6,670 bases of DNA from Candidatus Staskawiczbacteria bacterium RIFCSPLOWO2_01_FULL_38_12b (lineage in GTDB: Bacteria; Patescibacteriota; Minisyncoccia; Minisyncoccales; Staskawiczbacteraceae): positions 1 to 6,670 of the forward strand of contig MHPA01000020.1 of NCBI GenBank assembly GCA_001820255.1. The letters run 5' to 3'. The translations under genes were made by a program, and so were the position numbers. The notes under the pieces are model-generated. The model was given only the letters and a program-made list of their open reading frames with translations. It was not told where the DNA came from and searched no databases. Positions 1 through 5,215 of the stretch are shown in pieces. How positions within the stretch are numbered: the stretch's first letter is position 1; each line of letters begins with the position of its first letter.

Positions 1-6
1 CATGAA

Positions 7-24
7 GGCGTGAGGGGTTACGCC
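7..24. other. Short GC-rich hairpin near window edge
   Basis: GGCGTGA and TTACGCC form a 7-bp stem (one G-T wobble) around a GGGG loop. It lies just upstream of the promoter at 33-61. It could be the 3' end hairpin of a gene outside the window, but no T-run follows, so a terminator is not established. Confidence 0.25.
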
Positions 25-32
25 AATTAAGG

Positions 33-61
33 TTGACAATAGTAAAAGTTAATAGTATAAT
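33..61 (+). promoter_or_regulatory. Perfect consensus sigma-70 promoter
   Basis: TTGACA (33-38) and TATAAT (56-61) are separated by exactly 17 bases, so both hexamers and the spacing match the vegetative consensus. Transcription would start near 68, about 285 nt upstream of the surface-protein gene at 354. No convincing coding sequence lies in between: the ATG at 66 is followed by a stop after one codon. The leader contains the palindromic element 106-279. I infer that this is the original promoter of the surface-protein gene, with the leader lengthened by the element. Confidence 0.75.
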
Positions 62-105
62 TAATATGTGTTGAATAAAAGAATATCGGAGGCTATTTTA
101 CTATA

Positions 106-279
106 ACCGTGAATTACGAAATGGACAATAAAAAGAGTATTTCTTGTCTTTTCTCCAATTTTTGGCTATAAATTTGCTATAATTTCTAGGCGGGCCCGCA
201 GGGCAAGCCTAGAAATTCTATCACATTTCTATCTCAAAAATTGAAGAAAATCCAAAGAAACCATTTCGTAATTCACGGT
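106..279. repeat. Large imperfect palindrome, element 1 of a dispersed family (MITE-like)
   Basis: The ends are perfect 19-bp inverted repeats (106-124 and 261-279; ACCGTGAATTACGAAATGG). Pairing continues inward: TTTTCTCCAATTTTTG on the left faces CAAAAATTGAAGAAAA on the right. At the centre AATTTCTAGGC (181-191) pairs with GCCTAGAAATT (207-217), then GCCC with GGGC. ACTATA stands immediately outside both ends (100-105, 280-285), as a target-site duplication would. Ungapped, the left 80 bases are about three quarters identical to those of the element at 1292-1502. The element encodes no protein. A small non-autonomous mobile element or a long regulatory stem-loop are both possible. Confidence 0.85.
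175..183 (+). promoter_or_regulatory. Extended -10 promoter inside element 1
   Basis: TGCTATAAT combines the TG extension with a perfect TATAAT (178-183). The bases 17 nt upstream (CCAATT) do not resemble a -35, so recognition would rest on the extended -10. It points toward the surface-protein gene at 354. The same nonamer recurs in the elements at 1292-1502 and 5007-5171. The facing arm reads TGATAGAAT on the minus strand, a weaker convergent -10. Confidence 0.6.
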
Positions 280-284
280 ACTAT

Positions 285-340
285 AAAACTTTGGATTACC
301 AAATGCCTAGGTTTCATGGTGCATTTGGTAATTTGAAACA
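285..340. repeat. Miniature palindrome related to the element ends
   Basis: ATTACCAAATGC (295-306) and GCATTTGGTAAT (321-332) are perfect 12-bp inverted repeats around a 14-base loop. The left part, ACTTTGGATTACCAAATGCC, differs at only two positions from the terminal sequence of the element at 1292-1502 (ACTTTGAATTACGAAATGCC). It is therefore probably an internally deleted, diverged family member. It lies directly beside element 1, in the leader just upstream of the start codon at 354. A simple leader hairpin of independent origin is the alternative. Confidence 0.6.
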
Positions 341-353
341 ATAACAAAAAAAT

Positions 354-1295
354 ATGTACAAATATCATTCATTTTCAAAAAACGTTGTATTGTTTTTAGC
401 GATATGCATAGGGTGTTTTTACGGCATCTCTGTTTTGGCCTATATTAACCCTACGGCCGATGCGGGATCCGATCAATATGTTAATTTTGCCGATCCTACC
501 AATACGATTACGGTATTGCATGGAAGAGGATATGAACCCAATGGCGGATATCTGACTTATACATGGTATTGTAACGGCGGATACCTTTCAAACCCAAAAA
601 TAGCGGAACCGGTATTTACCATGCCTTCAAATTCCCAAAGCGTTTCCTATAATTGCAACCTTACCGTTACTAGTAATTTTGGATTGAGCGCTTCTGATAA
701 TGTGATTATTAATGTCAACAACAGTGCGACTAATAATTTTGTGGTTAAAACCGAAGCGGCTACTAATAATTACAACAACCAGGCAATTTTGCGTGGAAGC
801 ATTTCTTCTAGTAATAATAATTACAATTATGGCACAGCGTATGTGTGGTTTGAGTGGGGCCCTAGTCTTTCTTATGGACACCAAAGCAATCACAAAGTAA
901 TGACCGGCGCCGGATCATTTGAACAGCATATTGCCGAGCTTCTTCCTAATACTACCTATCACTTCAGATCTGCATCCCAACTTAGCAATGGCCAAATTTA
1001 TTACGGTTCCGATATGATATTTGCTACCCCTGCTGGTAACGCAAATATTGTGCTGGCCGGAGGTATTGTGGGCACTCCAACCGATGTGTCTACGGGTCTT
1101 ACCAATGATTTTTTAACCGATTCATTCTTTTTGCCTTTATTAATCGCACTGATTGGAACCTGGATGTATATATCAGGAATGTTTGCCAGCATTGAAGAAT
1201 GGCTTTGGCAAAGAAAATCCAGACATCGGGGTTTGAAAGCCGCAAAAAAGTTGCAAAGAAAAATCACCCAGTTTAAAAATTCACCCAGGGAATAA
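354..1295 (+). CDS. Exported PKD/fibronectin III-like surface protein with C-terminal membrane anchor
   Basis: This 313-residue protein is probably displayed on the cell surface. Residues 1-29 are a Sec signal peptide with likely cleavage after SVLA. Residues 32-122 look like a PKD-type Ig fold (opening PTADAGSDQ, then YTWYC and an LTVTSNFG strand). Residues 128-226 resemble a bacterial FN3 domain (VWFEWG, then LPNTTYHFRSAS). TPTDVSTGL (241-249), a hydrophobic segment (about 257-277) and a basic tail (RKSRHR onward) follow, which is the layout of a cell-wall sorting signal without a classical LPXTG. The sortase gene follows directly, so it may be that enzyme's substrate; this is inference. 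Simple membrane anchoring is the alternative. No Shine-Dalgarno precedes the ATG. The stop lies inside the inverted repeat of the next element. The binding target is unknown. Confidence 0.85.
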   Translation: MYKYHSFSKNVVLFLAICIGCFYGISVLAYINPTADAGSDQYVNFADPTNTITVLHGRGYEPNGGYLTYTWYCNGGYLSNPKIAEPVFTMPSNSQSVSYNCNLTVTSNFGLSASDNVIINVNNSATNNFVVKTEAATNNYNNQAILRGSISSSNNNYNYGTAYVWFEWGPSLSYGHQSNHKVMTGAGSFEQHIAELLPNTTYHFRSASQLSNGQIYYGSDMIFATPAGNANIVLAGGIVGTPTDVSTGLTNDFLTDSFFLPLLIALIGTWMYISGMFASIEEWLWQRKSRHRGLKAAKKLQRKITQFKNSPRE

Positions 1296-1367
1296 ATTAC
1301 TTTGAATTACGAAATGCCACATGAAAAAGAATTTTCGGGTCTTTTCCCCGAATTCGGGCTATAAATT

Positions 1368-1376
1368 TGCTATAAT
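1368..1376 (+). promoter_or_regulatory. Extended -10 promoter inside element 2
   Basis: TGCTATAAT again, embedded in the string GCTATAAATTTGCTATAATT shared with element 1. Measured from the aligned terminal A (106 and 1299), TATAAT begins exactly 72 bases in for both elements. No good -35 is visible. Transcription from about 1383 would read into the sortase with a leader near 118 nt. Confidence 0.6.
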
Positions 1377-1412
1377 TTTTATGCGTATGCGTAGCTACGC
1401 CTAAAAATTCTA

Positions 1413-1436
1413 CCTGTCTGCTTTTGCACAGGCAGA
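1413..1436. repeat. 24-nt hairpin insert within element 2
   Basis: Elements at 106-279 and 5007-5171 have an uninterrupted TTCTATCA-type sequence at this position of the right arm. Here TTCTA and TCAAATTTC are separated by 24 bases that can fold on themselves (CTGTCTG against CAGGCAG, one wobble, T-rich loop). It looks like a small secondary insertion of a different hairpin repeat. A lineage-specific difference without mobility is possible. Confidence 0.4.
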
Positions 1437-1500
1437 TCAAATTTCTATCTCCGAATTCGGAAAAAATACTTCGAAGGCATTTCGTAATTCAAAGTAATTT

Positions 1501-2124
1501 ATGATGCAGTTAAAAGGGAAAAAATCTTTTGCTATCGGCGGTATTATTTTCTTATTCAGTTATATTATCATTAATTGGAATACGGTTTCCTGGATTTTTA
1601 ATTATCGGGAAATTAACGGATTAATGTATGATTTTTTTAACCCGTATCAAAACAGCAATCTTTTAGCAAATGCCGCCGGCGGCACCAAATACAACAGCAA
1701 TTATTCACTGGTAATTCCTAGTATCGGCTTGGTTACCAACGTGGTAATATCAAAAAGCACCAGTGCCAAGATTTTAGAAAATGACCTGGATTACGGTGCC
1801 GTTTATTATCCGGGATCCGTGGCGCCAGGGCAAAATGGGCAAATAGTTATTTTGGGGCACTCCGCTCCACCGGGTTGGCCTTATATAAAACACGATTGGA
1901 TTTTTAGTGATATAGAAGAATTGGTTACCGGCGACACCATTGTATTTAATTACAACAATAAAAAATACACTTATCGGGTTTTGGAAAAAAAGATTATCCA
2001 AAAAGGGCAGAGTGTCGGGCAGTCTGAATTATCTAAAAATAATAACATACTGACGCTGGTAAGTTGCTGGCCGCCAGGCGAGAATTACCAAAGAATCGCC
2101 GTTACCGCCACTTTAGTGATATAA
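1501..2124 (+). CDS. Sortase family transpeptidase
   Basis: Sortases are membrane-bound cysteine transpeptidases that cleave a sorting signal and join the protein to the cell envelope. This 207-residue protein has an N-terminal membrane anchor (about 10-26) and an extracellular beta-barrel domain (about 68-207). The catalytic set is visible: His120 in VILGHSAPPG, Cys189 in LTLVSCWPPG and Arg198 in NYQRIAV. YYPGSVAPGQNGQIVILGHS is typical sortase sequence. The length suits a minimal sortase without accessory domains. The class is uncertain; it is not an obvious class A or B. ATG occurs twice in a row (1501, 1504) and no Shine-Dalgarno separates them. The anchored surface protein just upstream is the natural substrate candidate. 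Expression probably depends on the promoter inside the palindromic element. Confidence 0.93.
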   Translation: MMQLKGKKSFAIGGIIFLFSYIIINWNTVSWIFNYREINGLMYDFFNPYQNSNLLANAAGGTKYNSNYSLVIPSIGLVTNVVISKSTSAKILENDLDYGAVYYPGSVAPGQNGQIVILGHSAPPGWPYIKHDWIFSDIEELVTGDTIVFNYNNKKYTYRVLEKKIIQKGQSVGQSELSKNNNILTLVSCWPPGENYQRIAVTATLVI

Positions 2125-2139
2125 AAATATGCCTAATTA

Positions 2140-2168
2140 TTGACTTATAAATATTTTAGTGTTAGAGT
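2140..2168 (+). promoter_or_regulatory. Candidate promoter for the glycosyltransferase gene
   Basis: TTGACT (2140-2145) matches the -35 consensus at five of six positions. Seventeen bases later TAGAGT (2163-2168) matches the -10 at four of six. The leader to the ATG at 2307 would be about 130 nt and includes the inverted repeat at 2197-2274. The -10 is weak, so confidence is limited. Confidence 0.35.
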
Positions 2169-2196
2169 TAGATTGAAATTATACAGGATGCAGTAC

Positions 2197-2280
2197 CCTT
2201 TTTAGAGGCTTTACCATAGCTTCTTTTTATTTACTTCTTGCCATAATTCAAAGCATAAAGAGCCTGAAAAAAGGTTTTTC
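2197..2280 (+). promoter_or_regulatory. Imperfect inverted repeat followed by T-run in leader (possible attenuator or terminator)
   Basis: CCTTTTTAGAGGCT (2197-2210) can pair with AGCCTGAAAAAAGG (2261-2274) at 12 of 14 positions, and TTTTTC follows at once (2275-2280). The loop of about 50 nt is long for an ordinary intrinsic terminator. It could end sortase transcripts or act as a conditional leader structure for the glycosyltransferase 26 nt downstream. It does not share the sequence of the palindromic element family. Confidence 0.3.
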
Positions 2281-2306
2281 TATGTTTGATTTAAAGTTAT
2301 AAAATC

Positions 2307-3638
2307 ATGAAACAAGCATTCCAAAAAATATTTTTTATTTTAGTACTATATAGTATTACTGCTTTTATTATTGTTTCTTTTATTACAGAAAAAAAGATAT
2401 ATAATAGTCATTTTGATTCTTTAAGATTGATTGTATTAATTCTTTTCTGTCCAATTTTGTTTAAGTATATTGTGCATCTTTTTGTTTCACCCTGGTATGG
2501 AATACTGCGGAAGTTTACCTACAAGAAAAACCCCTCTTATATGCCCAAAGTATCAGTGATTATCCCGGCTCGGAATGAAGAAGTGGGGATCACAAGTACT
2601 ATAACATCCGTGTTAGCCAATAGCTACAAAAACATAGAAGTGATTGTCATTAATGACGGTTCTACCGATAATACGGATGTAAAGCTAAGCAACTTTTTAA
2701 AATCATACCAAGAAGAAGGTTTGCAAAACCATATACCGATTTTCTATAAAAAAATAAAAAATAGCGGTAAGGCAAAAGCTCTTAATGTGGGAGTTGAATT
2801 ATCAACCGGTGATATTGTCATCAGCATAGATGCGGATAGTGTTATGGATCCACTTGCCATTGAAAATTTTATACATCACTTTGAAAATAGCAACGTCATG
2901 TCGGTTGCTGGCAATGTAAAAATAGGGAACCGGTCAAAAGCCATAGGTACTATTCAGCAACTTGAATACATGTATGGATTTTATTTTAAAAAAGCCGATT
3001 CTCTTTTAAATTCAGTATATATCGTAGGGGGGGCGGCGGCCGCATATCGGCGTAGTATTTTTGGCAAATTAGGGGGTTTTGATGAAAGTATTATTACCGA
3101 GGATATTGAGTTTTCAATGCGCATACAAAATGCCGGCTATAAAATAAAATACGAGGCCGGCGCAGTAGTATATACCGAAGGGGCTTCTGATATTACAGGG
3201 CTTTGCGAGCAACGATTAAGGTGGAAGTATGGGCGCTTGCTTACCTTTTACAAATATCGTAATTTATTTTTTAGTTTAAAGAAAAAACATAGTAAATTTT
3301 TAACATTCATTGTATTGCCAATCCACCTTTTTGCCGAAATGTTACTTTTTTTGGAGATAGTACTGCTTGTTATATTTTACGGATATACGTTTTATACCCA
3401 CGATTTTTTGCCACTCATTTTTTTAATGATTCTTTTGGCTATGGTCATATCTTTTCAAATTATTACTGATGTTAAATTCCGCGAAAATAGAAATTTATTT
3501 ATACTGGCGCCCGTTGCATGGTGTACATTCTACTTTATAGATTTTATAGAATATCAAGCCCTGATAAGAAGTTTTTTATTATTAATAAAAAAAGAAAAAC
3601 TGGGGTGGCAAAAATGGCATAGATCAGGGATTTTATAG
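2307..3638 (+). CDS. Membrane-bound processive-type family 2 glycosyltransferase
   Basis: The 443-residue protein has the architecture of polysaccharide synthases such as PgaC/IcaA, NodC and hyaluronan synthase. Hydrophobic segments at about 8-26 and 40-60 precede a cytoplasmic GT-A domain (about 81-310). Visible motifs in order are VSVIIPARNEE (82-92), NDGSTDNT with the nucleotide-binding Asp117, the metal-binding DAD (175-177), GGAAAAYRR (241-249), the catalytic-base TED (264-266) and QRLRW (302-306), the signature of processive enzymes. Several membrane segments follow (about 332-360, 367-387, 397-415). It likely extends a surface polysaccharide from a nucleotide sugar; the sugar and the product cannot be read from the sequence. 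No deacetylase or export partner lies nearby. The N-terminal part is notably AT-rich. It ends in TAG, two bases before the next palindromic element. Confidence 0.9.
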   Translation: MKQAFQKIFFILVLYSITAFIIVSFITEKKIYNSHFDSLRLIVLILFCPILFKYIVHLFVSPWYGILRKFTYKKNPSYMPKVSVIIPARNEEVGITSTITSVLANSYKNIEVIVINDGSTDNTDVKLSNFLKSYQEEGLQNHIPIFYKKIKNSGKAKALNVGVELSTGDIVISIDADSVMDPLAIENFIHHFENSNVMSVAGNVKIGNRSKAIGTIQQLEYMYGFYFKKADSLLNSVYIVGGAAAAYRRSIFGKLGGFDESIITEDIEFSMRIQNAGYKIKYEAGAVVYTEGASDITGLCEQRLRWKYGRLLTFYKYRNLFFSLKKKHSKFLTFIVLPIHLFAEMLLFLEIVLLVIFYGYTFYTHDFLPLIFLMILLAMVISFQIITDVKFRENRNLFILAPVAWCTFYFIDFIEYQALIRSFLLLIKKEKLGWQKWHRSGIL

Positions 3639-3640
3639 TG

Positions 3641-3744
3641 TACTTTGAATTACGAAATGCCACATGAAAAAGACCTAAGTCGGGATTTTTTACTGCGGCG
3701 GATGAATCTGGCGACTCTGCGAAAGCATTTCGCAATTCAAAGTA
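3641..3744. repeat. Shorter palindromic element 3 of the family, core replaced
   Basis: Inverted repeats of 20 bp with one mismatch (3641-3660 TACTTTGAATTACGAAATGC; 3725-3744) match those of the element at 1292-1502. The next bases, CACATGAAAAAGA, are also shared with that element. The interior is different: the TGCTATAAT core is missing and a GC-richer segment (CTGCGGCGGATGAATCTGGC) takes its place. The element starts two bases after the TAG of the glycosyltransferase gene and is bounded by TA on each side. It is probably a deletion or substitution derivative. Confidence 0.75.
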
Positions 3745-3769
3745 AATTAAGGATTAGGCATGCTATTTA

Positions 3770-3798
3770 TGGGCATATTTTTTTATTTATGTTAAAAT
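3770..3798 (+). promoter_or_regulatory. Promoter candidate for the Cys-rich protein gene
   Basis: TGGGCA (3770-3775, four of six to consensus) stands 17 bases before TAAAAT (3793-3798), which is preceded by the TG extension (3790-3791). Transcription would begin near 3805, so the hairpin at 3821-3856 would be at the 5' end of the mRNA. Confidence 0.5.
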
Positions 3799-3820
3799 AG
3801 GCAAAAGGCATTAATCTTAG

Positions 3821-3856
3821 TTGCTCGCAAACGCATCGCAATGCGTTTGCGAGCAA
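3821..3856 (+). promoter_or_regulatory. Perfect 16-bp hairpin in the 5' leader
   Basis: TTGCTCGCAAACGCAT (3821-3836) is perfectly complementary to ATGCGTTTGCGAGCAA (3841-3856) around a CGCA loop. No T-run follows, so it is not a standard terminator. It lies between the promoter candidate and the start chosen at 3880. An earlier in-frame ATG at 3841 is buried in the right arm, which argues against that start. A role in mRNA stability or translation control is possible, as is a mobile palindromic repeat. Confidence 0.7.
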
Positions 3857-3879
3857 TACTATCCTTTGCAGTAAAAATT

Positions 3880-5022
3880 ATGAAAACAACTTTTTTAAAA
3901 ATCGTACTTATTGTCTTGATTTTCCTTGCAATATTATTTCTTGGATTTTTATTTTGGCAAAATAATCAAAAAGATGAAAATGTAATTCCTTTAGTATTGG
4001 ATTATAAAAACCTTACCTACACCATTGAAAATAGAGATATTAAACTTGTGAATGGTTATTCGGAAATAGAATTTGATCCGGGCGCTTCTGATACAAAGAT
4101 TATTACCAGGTATTTTGGCAATGAGGCTTTTGGCGACTTAAATAATGATGGCCTGGGAGACGTCGCTTTTCTTTTGACCCAACAAATAGGAGGAACTGGC
4201 ACATTTTATTATCTCGCCGGAGCGTTAAAAACAAGTACGGAGTACCAACCCATTAACCCTATTTATTTGGGTGACAGAATTGCTCCGCAAACCACCCAAA
4301 TAAGCAACGGCAGTATTACGGTAAATTATGCCGATAGAAATCCGGGCGAACCAATGAGTACTACGCCTTCGATGGGGGTTTCAAAATATTTTAAAGTTGA
4401 AAGTGGTATATTGGTCAAGCAAACTCCTCTGACGGTTTTTGGAAGCGTAGTTACTTTAAAAATTGGCGAACAGATTGCGTTTGATGACGGTTTGAAAATT
4501 GTCCTTAGGCAAATAAATGATTCACAATGCAAGCCGGGAACCGTTTGTGTGTGGGCCGGTGAACTTTCACCAGTATTTGATATGTTAGCGCCGATAAGTG
4601 GAACCGGCAGTTTATCAGGTGAAGTGATATTGGGTACGGTAAATAATAAAAAAGTTTCTAAAAATAATTATACATTTGAACTAAAAAGCGCTACCCAAAC
4701 AACTGCGACTATCATAGTAATCAAGCAGGCTCAATCGGTAGCCTGCACTATGGAAGCAAAACAATGCGAAGATGGATCGTATGTAAGCCGCACTGGACCC
4801 AATTGTGAATTTACCCGGTGTCCATCGGCTTTGCAAGCCCCCTGTTATATTGGTGGCTGTAGCAGTGAAATTTGTTCTGCGCAAGAAAGCATAGTTTCGT
4901 CTTGTATCTACAGAGCCGAATATGCTTGTTATAAAAACGCAACATGCGCCCGTCAAACAAACGGTCAATGCGGATGGACTCAAACTCCGGTCCTTGGAGC
5001 CTGTTTAGAAACTGTTTATTAA
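3880..5022 (+). CDS. Membrane-anchored FG-GAP-like, Cys-rich exported protein with C-terminal eight-cysteine cluster
   Basis: From the ATG at 3880 the protein has 380 residues and begins MKTTFLKIVLIVLIF, a basic start plus a hydrophobic anchor (about 7-26). The in-frame ATG at 3841 adds 13 residues from within a hairpin and is disfavoured. Residues about 38-180 contain GDLNNDGLGDVAFLLT, an FG-GAP/calcium-loop-like motif, and resemble a module I associate with Parcubacterial secreted proteins. Residues about 184-282 form a beta-rich second module with CKPGTVCVWAGE (217-228). Residues 289-314 are a small four-Cys unit (CEDGSYVSRTGPNCEF). Residues 322-375 hold exactly eight cysteines and match the style of the eight-cysteine-cluster domain. 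The even cysteine count suggests disulfides outside the membrane. Function is unknown. Its last codons and stop lie in the outer arm of the palindrome at 5007-5171. Confidence 0.8.
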   Translation: MKTTFLKIVLIVLIFLAILFLGFLFWQNNQKDENVIPLVLDYKNLTYTIENRDIKLVNGYSEIEFDPGASDTKIITRYFGNEAFGDLNNDGLGDVAFLLTQQIGGTGTFYYLAGALKTSTEYQPINPIYLGDRIAPQTTQISNGSITVNYADRNPGEPMSTTPSMGVSKYFKVESGILVKQTPLTVFGSVVTLKIGEQIAFDDGLKIVLRQINDSQCKPGTVCVWAGELSPVFDMLAPISGTGSLSGEVILGTVNNKKVSKNNYTFELKSATQTTATIIVIKQAQSVACTMEAKQCEDGSYVSRTGPNCEFTRCPSALQAPCYIGGCSSEICSAQESIVSSCIYRAEYACYKNATCARQTNGQCGWTQTPVLGACLETVY

Positions 5023-5171
5023 CCCCGTATTTGGTCTAAATCTCTGTTTTTCGGCCGCAAATTTGCTATAATTTCTCAGCTTATGGCAAGCATAAACCTC
5101 AAAATTCTATCAAATTTCCAGCTTCGAAAAACAGAGATTTATCCTCAAAAGAGGATTATTAAACAGTTTCT
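5007..5171. repeat. Large imperfect palindrome, element 4, overlapping the upstream stop codon
   Basis: Two nested inverted repeats share the centre 5089: perfect 17-bp arms TAAATCTCTGTTTTTCG (5037-5053) with 5125-5141, and outer 16-bp arms (5007-5022 with 5156-5171) with one mismatch. The outer left arm encodes the last residues (ETVY) and stop of the Cys-rich protein. The interior AAATTTGCTATAATTTC, facing AAATTCTATCAAATTTC, is the same core as in the elements at 106-279 and 1292-1502, but the terminal sequence is unrelated. A small hairpin (ATCCTC/GAGGAT, 5141-5156) lies in the right flank. It is either a family member with different ends or a core recruited into another palindrome. Confidence 0.75.
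5064..5072 (+). promoter_or_regulatory. Extended -10 promoter inside element 4
   Basis: TGCTATAAT occurs here as in elements 1 and 2, directed at the DUF1003 gene (start 5216). The region 17 bases upstream (CTGTTT) is a poor -35. Transcription near 5079 would give a leader of about 137 nt and could also cover the last gene, which follows after only 36 nt. Confidence 0.55.
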
Positions 5172-5215
5172 TAAATAGTTTCTGATTATTCGGTAGTTCA
5201 AAGATATTAACAAAA

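Larger units (their letters stand above)
1292..1502. repeat. Large imperfect palindrome, element 2, filling the whole intergenic gap
   Basis: Perfect 27-bp inverted repeats (1292-1318, 1476-1502) contain ACTTTGAATTACGAAATGCC. Inner arms share CCGAATTCGG (1348-1357 and 1451-1460), and the centre forms a hairpin of AATTTTTATGCGTA (1374-1387) against TACGCCTAAAAATT (1396-1409) with one mismatch. The left repeat contains the TAA stop of the surface-protein gene and the right repeat ends in the first two bases of the sortase ATG. No clear target duplication is seen beyond a TA at each end. Transcribed, it would give a stem-loop of about 210 nt between the two genes. Confidence 0.85.

Noticed and set aside
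109..171. Possible 20-residue peptide from GTG at 109 (or ATG at 121) downstream of GGAGG at 88-92
   Set aside because: The spacing from GGAGG is far too long, the reading frame lies in the terminal repeat of the palindrome, and the corresponding region of the other copies is not an equivalent frame.
3544..3735. Minus-strand reading frame of 63 codons across the end of the glycosyltransferase and element 3
   Set aside because: It overlaps the glycosyltransferase 3' end on the opposite strand and begins inside a palindromic repeat; no signal, motif or promoter supports it.
106..3744. Repeated palindromic sequences as a CRISPR array
   Set aside because: The copies are separated by whole genes, differ in length and are long palindromes; there is no regular repeat-spacer pattern and no cas gene.
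3821..3856. Hairpin as intrinsic terminator
   Set aside because: No T-run follows on the plus strand, and the gene downstream has a promoter before the hairpin, not after it.
3841..3879. Start of the Cys-rich protein at ATG 3841
   Set aside because: That ATG is in the arm of a perfect hairpin and would put 13 residues before a textbook MKTT-hydrophobic anchor; 3880 gives a normal N-terminus.
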